Below, piece by piece: positions 43,670 through 56,100 of a stretch of 64,000 nucleotides of DNA (position 1 is the first letter of the stretch; every line of letters begins with the position of its first letter). The stretch is from Antilocapra americana (taxonomy: Eukaryota > Chordata > Mammalia > Artiodactyla > Antilocapridae): contig ML662442.1 in the NCBI GenBank assembly GCA_007570785.1, positions 58,014,518 to 58,078,517 of the forward strand, read 5' to 3'. The notes under the pieces are model-generated. The model saw only the letters and a list, made by a program, of their open reading frames with translations, was not told the DNA's origin and did not search any database. A program made the position numbers and the translations under genes.

Positions 43670-43876
43670 AGAATGAAAAATGTATTACAGAAAACAATGT
43701 TGCCTTTTTTGTAGGAGTTTGACGTACATACAAATGAGAATCCCAAAACATTCATACCACCAAAGAAGGTACCAGCAGCCCCAAAATCAGTGAATTTTCA
43801 CGGATGCAAACATACTCTTAAGTATTTGCCACTGTTCATAAGTTAGTGGTATCCACATTAAAAACTCGGTCTCTAA

Positions 43877-44107
43877 CTAGGTTTCATCAACTGCTCTAGT
43901 TAAGTTCACCTTGACTCCATGGGTGGTCTTACTTTGGCCCCCACGGAGACCAGCTATGTAAATTTGGGGCCGGGGCACTCGGCTGCTGCCCTCCCTCATG
44001 GACTGCGTACCAACATCCTTTGACAGGTACACCTGGGAACAGTTTTCTCTTCTCATGTGACTATGATCAGTCTGTACCGAGTGAGTAACTTTCCGACGCA
44101 AATTGGC
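43877..44107 (-). CDS. CFAP206: CFAP206 terminal coding exon
   Basis: 77 codons including TAG at 43879-43877. Starts [20 protein letters not shown] and ends [13 protein letters not shown]. The repeated xxTQ(S/T)-type segments (HSVQTD, GTQSM) are low-complexity and polar. Acceptor ccttag. Confidence 0.96.
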   Translation of the reverse strand, partial: ANLRRKVTHSVQTDHSHMRRENCSQVYLSKDVGTQSMREGSSRVPRPQIYIAGLRGGQSKTTHGVKVNLTRAVDET

Positions 44108-47100
44108 CTAAGGAGAAAGAGAATTAACACTGGAATGAACATTTCTCTAAAAAACAAGTAAAAACCCCCAAGATATTAGTTAATATCTACTTTTTACTCT
44201 AAGGTAATAGCTCATATCTGCCTTTTTTCCCCTCCTCTCCATCCACAAAGAAGTTAGTCCTACAACACAGCATGTTTCTACAAAACATTAAAATATTTGA
44301 CAATTTAGAGCATATTAGAAAATAAATACCCTTTGCTGAGAAGTAGGAAAACAGATAAATGAAAATACACATAAAAACCTAAAGAGAAAAATGTACAGAT
44401 TCGATGTACAGTGACCTCAATTCATTATTATACTTTGAGAGTCACACCACTTGGATTTTTTCCCCCACCATTCTTGGTTTATTTGTTTAAAAGACAAAAA
44501 TTTTAAGATTTCCATTGTCTTACTTAAATGGGCTTCACCCAACCCTTAATTTGAAATGCTCAGATGTTTCCAGATAATATTTTATATTATTCTACATTTT
44601 GCTTACTCCTTTTACAGATTACTAGTAAACATGAGGTTAAACAGATTGCTTCAGCTGGGAAGCAAGAAAGAGCCTATATAAAGGAGAATAAGGGTTTTTG
44701 CTGAAGCTGTGGTGAAGACCCAGGAAAAAACTCAGAAGGGATTAGAACATGTGAGTTAAGAAGGAGAGACTTAGAATTAGAGGAAATATTTCCGAGTTTG
44801 AGATACTGCAGATGATACACACAACTTATTGTCTATATTAGTAGGGCTTTACTATGCCTATGTCTTCACTAGCATAACTTTACTATTCTGAGAGTCTCTT
44901 GCCAAAGCAAATCACTTGACTTCATTACAGAGCATCCTGAAAGATGCATCAACTCTTCATTAGTAAGCATTAACACACAGAAGAAACCCTAGGACTCTTT
45001 GTATCAGTTGCCTTCAGATTCACCTTGCTTATTTCCATCAATCCTGGACTGGTTTTTAATGATCTTTATCTAACCCAATTCGAGCCCCCAACCCATCCGC
45101 TGATTGATCCCAGGCATTGGAACACCTCCCTTCAGCTAAACTTCAAAGTCTCGATAAATCCTGACCTTGCTCTTCCCTACTCTGAGACACTGCAAAGCTC
45201 TGCTGAAGGGGTGGTTTCCCTTATCACTGTCAGCCATATACTCAGTTTTATCTTATCAACAAGTTGTACTGGGTAATATATGGGGAGCTGGCATTTAATA
45301 TGCTGCAAATCTGGGGGTAATTTGGTCTAAGGTGGGGATCAGAATGAAGCTGAAGAATGAGAAGAGAGGGTACAGTCAGTACAAAGTTCCACCCCACTGA
45401 ATATTCCATTCTCTTTTTAAAATTTCCAGCCCAGATCTAACATTTACTTCTCACAGTCTGTCCAGCCATCACTCCTCTCTTCTCCATTGCCTACTGATAT
45501 CTCAAGGCCAACTCCATATGTCACCTATGTCAATGGGATAGAATTTTTATTTCACTTCTGTTAAACCACTTAACGGAAGTGTATCAATGTCACTTGCTAG
45601 ACTATTAGTTCCTGAAGAACAAAGCAGCAGGGTATGTAAGCTACCCAGTACACATTTGATGACTTCATGCAAGTCTAATAGATAATAGAAAAGAATACAG
45701 GGAATGGGAGCTTCAAGAACTACAAAAGAGTAACTGGTGAGAATGCTAAAGGTACACCAGGAAGCTGAAGCTTTCTCATCTCGAGAAATCAGGGGCTGAA
45801 AAGTTGCCACCAGAGAAGATAGCAAGGGAATTGATATAGTTAGTGACAAGAGAGACTGACTATACAAACAGACATAGGCTGGACCTTATATGAAATAGAA
45901 CTCTAACCTACAACCTCTGCAGCACCAGTCTCAGAAGATAAACTACAACCTCAGTAGCTGTAACCATCAGCTCAAAACAACCCTATTTTTTTTTTTTTTG
46001 CTGCCTCCCCTTCCAACTCTGAACCAATCAGAGAAAGCCTAAAATGCTCACTAAACCAATTAAATAAGATGCCCTGCTGCTAGTTAGGCCACCTCTAGTT
46101 AGCCCGCCTCTAGTTTCCTGTCCCTTAGACTGCAAGAAGATCAAACCAGTCAATCCTAAAGGAAGTCAGTCCTGAATATTCATTGGCAGGACTGATGCTG
46201 AAGCTGAAACTCCAGTATTTCGGCCACCTGATGCGAAGAACTGACTCATTTGAAAAGACCCTGATGCTGGGAGATTGAAGGCGGGAGGAGAAGGGGACGA
46301 CAGAGGATGAGATGGTTGGATAGCATCACCGTTGTGATGGATAAGAGTTTGAGCAAGCTCTGGGAGTTGATGATGGACAGGGAAGCCTGGCGTGCTGCAG
46401 TCTATGGGATTGCAAAGCACCAGAAATGACTGAGCGACTGAACTGAATTGAGTTTCCTGTCAACTTCCTCCAATCAGAGGAATACCCAAGCCTCCCCCTT
46501 TTTCACTATAAAACTTTTTCACTCCTCTCCCCAACTCTGAGTCCCTGCCCAACACAGGTGATGGTGACTGACTCCCTGGATACAGCAATCTTTAAATAAA
46601 TAGCCTCTGTTCTCACATGAGTGGCCTTCGTTTATTTCCATACCTGATTTCAGTTAAAGAGATGGATAAAATATACTGAGAAAAGGCTACAGATAAAAAA
46701 GACTCTGTTCCTTCATACTGTATTTGCTGTTTAAAATGACAAGATACTATAAAAAGGATGAGTGGAGGGAATTCCACTGAGTAAGGTAAGGATGAAAGTT
46801 TTAAAGACAGACTCCAAGGGTAGGTGCACGCCTGAATGCTAAGTCACTTCAGTTGTGTCCGACTCTTTGCAACCCCTTGGACTAAAGCCCTCCAGGATCC
46901 TCTGTCCAAGGGATTCCTCAGGAAAGAATACTGGAGTGGGTTGCCATGCCCTCCTCCAGGGGATCCTTCCGACCCAGGGATTGAACCTGTGTCTCTTATG
47001 TCTCCTGCATTGGCAGGCGGGTTCTTCAGCACTAGCACCACCTAGGAAGCCCTCAAGGGAGGGTACTTGCTGTGATTAAGATGACTAAGGATCAGGACAG

Positions 47101-50100
47101 TCAAGTGTCTGGAAAGAACAAGTTGATAATAAGAGGAGAATGTATCTGTGATATAATAGAGGTAGCATTCTGCTTCTCAAGAAAGTCCAAAAAGGAGAAG
47201 AGTATGCTTTAAATGATTAGAAGAAGCTGCAGGGCTTGAAATACAAGCATCCCATAGGTTGGCACAATAGATTAAAACCATTATATTGATCAATAGATAG
47301 GCAGAAGGATAGCAACTATTATTGTTATAGTTACTGACTGATAAAATCTGAGAGCAGCTTCATGCTTTTATATTTCTACATATGCTTAATACGAGAAGAT
47401 AATGTTGAAAAGCTGGAAAATTATAAATTATGCTAATTATTTTTATTTTAGAAAAATTTTGTACAACTCACTATTTCATGTAAATAATTTAGCATACCAA
47501 CTCTATGAATAACAAAAGATTAAAATTCTTCAAAATTCTCCATTGATAAATAATTTAGAAGATAATATTGTTACAAACCAATTTTATAGCTTTTCTTCTT
47601 AATTCCCATTCATTCCACTCATATGATCTCACAATTGTTGGTGGCAACAAGTGCGTATCCGTCTGAGTGCCAGTTTCACATTTTGTAACTGGTTTTATAT
47701 AACGTTTGTCAACCTCTTTCATCTAAAGAAGCAGAGTTTTATAATTCATATTTCTAAAAACATAAACATTATTTTACAGATAACTAAAATATTTAGCTAA
47801 GATTAACAAAGCATTAGGCAAAGAAGAATATGAAACATATTTGTAAATAGCAGCAAAGAAAAAAAAAGAAAAGCTAATTAAAGTGAGCCAAATATAATTA
47901 ATCCTGGGCACTGTGGATTTGCGCCCGATTTTATCAACTTAATGTAAGAGGTATATTTTGAAAGGAGAAAATATAACATCACTCATTCCCAAATCAAATG
48001 CCCCTCTCCAGTTTTCACAATGTGAAGCATAAGTAAATACCTTATTGGAAATGGCTTGAAGCTTAGAATAGCTATTAAGTATTAGGTATTAATCACGGTT
48101 GTTTAAAGTATCAGATTAGAATATATCTTAAACAATGTTTACACATCAGATTATTATCCATTTTAGTTGAATACATTCATTTTTCTGCCAAAGCACCCAG
48201 AAGCTCACTACAGTATTAAAATATTGAGCATTCAATAATTCCAGGCTAAACAGGTTATGATTATGCTGGAAATGAAGCTGCCAGAGCAGGCGGAGAGGCT
48301 TAAGAAACTCCAGTCCTAGAGAAGAGGAGGGCAAATAGATTAACTTCTTTCCCCAAATCAAGAAACAGATGATTTACTAAATGCCTACTATTTAGCATAA
48401 GATATAATTTCTGCCTTCAAAATGACATTATGATATAATTAGGTAGATAAAAAGATGCTGATAACAATATTATATCAATGCAAGTAAATGCCAAGTAAAA
48501 ATTATGAATACACTATTGAAATATGGAGAGGGAATACTCACTTCTAAGGTTAGTGAAGGTTAGTGAAGGATTAAATACACAGAAAGGGAAAACCAGGAAT
48601 ATAGGGGGAAATTGGCCTTTAATAGAAAAGATATCCACACTCAGCACACCTTTCTGATCATCTGAGTCTAGTATTTCCCTGTCTTCCTGCTACCTTAAAA
48701 GGACAGCTGGAGCAGCACATCAACAGACTGGCAGAGGGGTGTCAGAACAAGAGTGCCAACAGCAGATCCCTTTCAACCATGTCACCCCTGGCTGGTTCTC
48801 AGTCTCCTTGCCCAAGTGTTCAGACCACCCTCTGTGCCTCACCAGCCCCATCTTCCTCCTACCAGTTACTGCTGGGGTCCTTGCCAACCCAGTTAGTCAG
48901 GCCCAAACCCACCTGCTTCATCATTAGAATGTTGATACATATTTAAAAAAATTCGTAAATTATGTATTTCAGGATTTTACTTTGGTGAGTTTAAAAGGGG
49001 TAATTTAAACCAGAGAGGATTACAGAGCAATTAAAAGTTGAACAGTGAAAATGAGAGGCAAGAAGAAAACAAGGATCTACAACAGAAGAATGGGAATGCC
49101 TGCAGGCAGGGATTGTTACCTGCTTTGTTCACTGTGCCAAGAATCATGCCTGGCACATGGCAAGCAGTTCAGGAAATGTCTGTTGAATGAATTAAGGGAT
49201 AGGCACCAACTCACACAGAAGCACACCTTCAGATTCATTCTGCTGCCTTTCAGACTACTGCCGTTTAAACTTGTTAAGTGATTTCACACCTCTGAGCATG
49301 AGTTACCTGTATTACCTGTACTGAGTTTCTTCAGTTTTAGACAAGGAAATACTGTAGTTTCAATGATTTATCTCAATGTAGTCTTGTCCTTCCAGATTTT
49401 TTCCAGTCTAATTCATCAGTTTGACTCCTTATCTTGTTTTCATTTATTCTTTGTGTATTGCCTAAGTTTCCATCTTTGGATGTGAATGCCTTTCTGATAA
49501 CCTGTAAAGGCCCTCATCTGACCGTGTCTCCTGCCTGAACTTGGGGAGCACTCTACAACAAAATGTAACTTTTCTATCAACTACATTTTTAAATGTCACA
49601 AATCCTTAAAATGCCAACCCCGCTTACCTGAGAATATTGAATAAGGGTTTCAAACTGTTGATGAAGTTCCAGTAGCTGAATCAATTCTGCACTTTTTTTG
49701 GCTTTTTCTCTAATTATATCAATGTAATTTTCAGGATTTTCAGCAAATAAATATGCAGCATCTCTGGTATTAAAAGTATAATACTTATCTTTATATTTCA
49801 AAATTCCAACTGATGGATTTCCTGAAAATTAAGAAAAGGAACTAAATTAGGTAGGAAATACTTAGTGATTCTATGTTTATAATACACTCACAGCACCCTT
49901 CCCTTATACTCCATCTTTAACACATCACATATCTTTATTTAGCTTACAACTGGCAGTTTTAAGTTATACACTTTGTTAAATTATATGTATGTAAAATTCA
50001 AAAGAAATTTAGTTTATATATTTAATTTTTGGGGGGGGCCACACCATGCCACATACAGGATCTTTGTTCCCTGACTAGGGATTTAAACTCTGCCTCCTGC

Positions 50101-53100
50101 ACCGGAAGCCTGGGGTCTCAACTACCAGGGAAGTACCATATTGTTAAGCTTTAAATTATGATTTTATCTAAATACATTTTACTATCCATATATAAGCTGC
50201 TTAAAAATCTTCTATGGGAAGCCACTTAGTCATCTAGCAGGTTTTTCAAATCTCCTTAAACCAAACCAACTACTAGAAGCTTTGTTTTAAAAATAATTTG
50301 TTAAGAACTACAAAAACGAGACATTTTCCCCAAAATGTACATTTGCATGTTAGGAAGTATTTCCCACTATGAAAAGATACTACATAAAATATGGGTTATA
50401 AGTATCCACAGTTTGTGGGAATTATATAGGAAACAGTAACACTCTTAATTATTCATTCTTTCACTTATTCAACAAATATTTATTAACCCTATTCTTGGCA
50501 CCAAGAATATAGTGAAAACAAATCAATAAATATAGCATAGGCCAGAGAGTGATCAGTGCTACAGAAAACAAATAAGTAAATAAAGCAGGTTAAACAGTCA
50601 AAGGAAGGAGACTGGGATTGATATTTTAAACTGGGTGAACAGAGAAGGCTGAATAAGACGAGGGAGCAAGGTGTGCAGCTGCGGGCGGCAGGGGGACAGT
50701 GGTGCAAATAGAGGGAATAGTCTGTGCAAAAGCTTTGAGGTGAAAAATGGGTTTGGAATGTTGTGGAATAGCGAGAAGGCCAGCGGGGCTGGAGCAGTGC
50801 ACAAGGAAGAAGGGGCAGACAATAAAGTCAAGATGTCATCTGAGAGCACTCTGAAGGTGAGCCCCAGCATCACCTGGGGGCTCAAGCCCTGTGATCTGCA
50901 GTCTTGAGGAAGGAGGGACTCCAATAGCATTCCTCCGAGGCAGTGTAGGTGGCTACTGCCCAAAAAACAAAGTAGAGGTAGAAGCAATGGAATTAGCAGA
51001 AATAAAGTCTCTAGACTAGCTGATTCAGAAAAGATTCTAAAACCCAAAGCTCCACAAGTCTATCAACTTTTCTCATTCTCCCCCTTTCTTAGAATCATAG
51101 TTGACAGGAGCTGGAAGGGACCAAAGAGATTTCCTAACTGGTCCTTCTCCTTTTCTGGACCTGAAACCTGAGGTCCAAAGCACAAGATTCGCTCAAAGTT
51201 ACCCTGTGTACTAACAGACAGTGGGGACTTAGCGACCAGGCTCTCCAAGCGCTGGCCCACAGCGTTTCCAGCCACGTGGTGGTACTGCTCTCTTCACCCC
51301 GCGTCCATGTTTCTCTCTGTTTGTCTGTCTCCTGACTCCTCTCCATTCGTATTTGTGAACAGAGAGAGAGAGGGAGAGAGAAATTGGGGAGCGAGGAGGA
51401 AAGGGAAGGGAAAAAGAGAACAGGGAAGAAAGAGACCACCTCCATTGCCCTGCTTTTCACTTCTTCATGGCTCTTGTTTGGCTTCTCCCCAGTATCAGTG
51501 ACCCTCATGGGACCTCAAAATACTATTCTCTCAGTTCCCCAAGGTAAACCTTTTATTACTCCCATAACAAAAAAAATCTACTACCATAAAAAAATGAGTT
51601 ACTGCGTATGTCCTCTACCCTGCATACACACAATCCCAATAATTCTTCATAATAATTCTATTTCTAATTCACATGGCAATTTTTGAATAATAATTTATTT
51701 TCCTCTCAATTTCCGATTTACTTTGTTTTGGAGAAGCTCTAGTAATACATATATCTCACAGGGGAATTTGACTTGATAAAATACTGGCCATTTCTTTAGT
51801 GGGATCTGACTTATACAGAAATACTGATCTATGTTAATGGAATAGAGCCATAAAGTGACAAAGAATATTTTTTAATAAACATATCAGTCACACTAGTGTT
51901 GCTCTTTCAAGTAATCACTTTGGAAGATGACATGTTTTAGGAATGCCATATAATATTTCTAGAATCCTTCACTGACATATAAGTCATCCCCCTCTTATGA
52001 CATTGCAGCACTCATATTTCATTATATACATTCTACCACTTACCACTTGTATTGTAACTTATTTATGTCAGTTTACCAGGTCATGCTGCAAGCGCTTCAA
52101 AGATAAATACTTCATTTGGATCATATTTGTAGCTCCTTTCCTAGTTCAACATTAGATTCCATAAAGTTTTACTAAGTGAACGAGTGACAATAAGTACAGT
52201 TTATTTAAATTAAAAAATTGGAGAAGGAAGAACAATATTATTTCCAATGACACACCTGGAAGGAGAAGACCATCTGTTGTAGCAAAAGTGTAAGGACAAA
52301 ATCCCCGATACTGAATCAATAATTTATCAAAATTGGTTGTTGTTTCTGGGAAAAGCCACTCCAGTTTTTTGAAATCTGCCACATTTACTTTATCTTCTAA
52401 AATGAAAGAGGAGTACAAGAGAAACCTTATTCATTGGGTAAATGAGCAGAAGAGACTGGCTGCTATGTGACTAAAACAGAAGTAAATTAACTTCATTCAA
52501 GACAGCATAGCTCTTAGTAACATAATATGTGAGGTGGCATAATACTTTGAATATGATGCGTATACACTAGGACTGTCCCTTCTTGAAATGGTCGAGGATG
52601 AGCAGAACCCGTCACAGAAAGATCTCCTAGTAACTTAATTTTGATACAAGTAGTGCAATTTTTGTTCTTCACACTTGTAAGAAGTCTTCTTCATGTTGCT
52701 ACTTATCTTACACAAATAAAAATGAGCATTTACAAATCACTGATGCCAGAGTTTCTTTGTTTTTGCAATGCTACTTACACTTCTGTTTCTAGCTCCATAT
52801 CCAAGAGTAGACACTATAAATGACCCTGTGGCTACAGCTGGACATAAAGGCATACTTTAGAAAAAACAAACCTTCTTCCCTCTTTTTTCCTAATGTGCCT
52901 GAAAGCGTCAAACAGTGATGAGATGTGGAAAGTATAAATTAAATTTTTTCAGAAGAACACTAGGTCTCCCAATTCACTGGAGCAGTGACTTGATAAATTG
53001 TGTTCCAGTGCATAGACAATTCTGATTTATAGTAGGAGATGACACATCTTGCCAATATGGTTGAATTTAATATCTACTGCTGAAGTGGCTTTAACTTTTC

Positions 53101-56100
53101 AATTTCATTTAGTATTTGCATAGGGATGCTGTTTTAACAAAATGACATGAGTAGGAAAAACTTTAACTGGGAGGATGTTTTAAAGTCTTTCTGATTTAGT
53201 GTTCAGGTTTTATGTATTCTAGTAGTTTAAGAGTGAGTGTTACCACTATATTTTATTTTTCACTTTCAAAAAAATAGAATTTGAAAAGAAAATTTAAAGA
53301 GTAGACTATTTAATTTCATTTTCTTGAAAAACTTTCCATTTTAGGCAACAATTCAATTCCCAAACTCTATTTTGACATTTCTTATGAATTTTGAGTTGTA
53401 TTTAACTCAAATTATAGAAGGGGCTAAACATATAAAAAGAAGTTTATTGGTAAAGACAGCCATAAGAATCAGTGCATCTCTTAAAGGGTCTAAAATAAGC
53501 TCAATTTTACAGGAGCTTTTATTGATTGATTTATACATTTATTGATTCATAAATTTCCACCTGAATCTGGGGTAGGTATATGGAAAACAGCACCCTGAAA
53601 AAATGGAGCTTTGTTTGCACAAATAGAGCAAGGATTAATATACTTTTCTACTACAAACCAATTAACAAAACCACTAAGACTACAACTGAAACCCATAAGC
53701 ACATGAAATCACTCTTAACCAAAACACTAATAACAACATCAGGAATGGTTATTGTTGTTCAGTCGCTAAGTTGTCTCTGACTCTTTGTGATCCCAGGGAC
53801 GGCAGCATGCCAGGCTTTCATGTACTTCACTATCTTCTGGAGTTTGCTCAAATTTATGTACATTGGATTGGTGATAAAATCTAACCATCTCATCCTCTGC
53901 CGCCCCCTTCTCCTTTTGCCTTCAATCTTTCTCAGCATCAGTCTTTTCCAGTGGGTCAGCTCTTTGCATCAGGTGACCAAAGTATTGGAGCTTCAGCTTT
54001 AGCATCAGTCCTTCCAGTGAATATTCAGAAATGATTTCCTTTAGGATTGACTGGTTGGATCTCCTTGCAGTCCAAGGGACTCTCAAGAGTCTTCTCCAAC
54101 ACCACAGTTCGAAAGCATTAATTCTTCAGCATCAGCCTTCTTTATGGTCCAGTGGTTATTGCTGGATAGCAAACTCTTCAGTTTATATATTTACAGTTTT
54201 CTACATTTTCTATAATGAACATTAGTAGTCTTATAATCAAGAAAGATATTAAAAACTTTATCAGAAAGATAAGAGCTGAATATTTTAAAATGAAAGAGTG
54301 ACTTTATTCTAGAGGTAATTTTAACAGGAAGAGGAAATAATAGATGATTTCTATTACCTATGTGCTCTTTTATTCTACACATGTCAGTTTTCACAGTCAC
54401 TCCATCAAGAAGAACTTGCATCACTTTCTCAGGAAAGTACAGGTCATGAGCCCCCAGGAATGGCTCAAGATGAGTAGTTAAATTACTAAGGACGCTAATC
54501 AAGACAGTTTCATCTTGAAAGCTAGTCCACAGGTTGGAAAGTGCAATGAAGATGGGCTGCAGAAGAGACAAAAATGTTCAAAATGTCACTGTTTAATAAA
54601 ATTATAAATCACTCTTAAAAGTACAAATTTCTGTTGTGATAAAGAGATTAATTCTCTCGTAAGATAAGTGAAAGTCTCATGAAGCTAGACAATAGAATTA
54701 GTAGAAATTGGATTTACAAATCACAAGAAAATAAACTTGTATTTCAAAGTATATTATTTTGGCATAATTCTTAGAAAGTTAGTTTATTCAAAAGAACCAA
54801 AGACATATGATCATGTAAGAAACATTCACAAACACTTCACTTTAAAAGGTCTAGGGGAAAAAAATCTTTTTCTTTTAAATAGCTAAATATGACTCATTAT
54901 AATTAGATTTTTCTGACTCAATTATGATTCAAAAGAACTTGAAAAGTCAGGGATACATCTTGGGGCATTTTCTTGTAAGCTACAAGTTAGAGATTTTGTG
55001 TTAGTGAGATAAAATATTTCTTTTTCATATTCATATAACAAAAAATTAGTCAGGCCCTACTTATAAGTGAAATAGCTTAGGCTTTTGTTCCTTGGTTTTT
55101 AAAATCAAATGTCAGAAATGATTAGAGAAAATTATCAGAAACTCAAAATGCTCCATAAAATATTGCGAATGCATCTTGTACATCTTTGGGGTGCCTTGTG
55201 CTTAGTTGCTCAGTCCTGTCTGACTCTTTGTGACCCCATGGACTATAGCCCTCCAGGCTCCTCTGTCCATGGGGATTCTTCAGGCAAGAACACTGGAGTG
55301 GGTTGCCATGGCCTCTTCCAGGGGATCTTCCCAACCCAGTGATCACTCCCAGATTTGCCTAAAAGGTGATGCAGATAATCAGAAAGTCAGAATATGTGCA
55401 GGTCTGGTAAACAAAGTGATTTTGTCTATCTTTTCAGAAAGGTCACAAGTTACATCACCTCTTTGCTAGAGGCAATTTCTAACTAGCTACTATAAACATG
55501 CTTTCAACACTGCACTATGGATTACTTCTGTTGCCACAGACAATACTATGGACCACAGCCTTATCTAACTCAATGAAGCTATGAGCCATGCTGTGTAGGG
55601 CCAACCAAGACAGACAGGTCATGGCAGAGAGTTTTGACAAAATGTGGTCCACTGGAGAAGGGAATGGCAAACCACTTCAGTATTCTTGCCTTGAGAACCC
55701 CATGAACAGCATGAAAAGGCAAAAAGATATGACAATGAAAGATGAACTCCTCAGGTCAGTAGGTGCCCAGTATGTTACTGGAGAAGAGTGGAGAAATAAC
55801 TCCAGAAAGAATGAAGAGAGGGAGCCAAAGCAAAAACAACACCCAGTTGTGGATGTGACTGCTGATGGAAGTAAAGTTTGATGGTGTAAAGAACAATACT
55901 GCATAGGAACCTGAAATGTTAGGTTCATGAATCAAGGTACATTGGAAGTGGTCAAACAGGAGATGGCAAGAATGAACATTGATATTTTAGGAATCAGTGA
56001 ACTAAAATGGACTGGAATGGGCAAACTTAACTCAGATGATCATTATATTTACTAGTGTGGGCAAGAATCCCCTAGAAGAAATGGAGTAGCCCTCACAGTC

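Larger units (their letters stand above)
38841..43876. other. SLC35A1-CFAP206 intergenic region
   Basis: Contains a 2.1 kb BovB copy and an L1 3' end. Bases 38841-39290 and 41392-43660 show no supported gene; 42750-43080 is somewhat GC-richer but unrecognised. Confidence 0.7.
44108..47578 (-). other. CFAP206 intron
   Basis: 3.5 kb holding an LTR split by a BovB fragment and a reverse SINE; 44110-45850 has nothing I recognise. Confidence 0.7.
49822..52255 (-). other. CFAP206 intron
   Basis: 2.4 kb with a reverse CHR-type SINE, an ancient interspersed repeat and a GA-rich tract near 51360-51415; the rest is unrecognised. Confidence 0.65.

Noticed and set aside
45960..46640. Possible proviral genes beside the LTR
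   Set aside because: No gag, pol or env-like frames flank it; it looks like a solitary LTR.
55588..55881. 97-codon frame at the start of the longer BovB copy as a host gene
   Set aside because: It is BovB 5'-region text sharing the familiar CAGTATTCTTGCC block; no host gene features.
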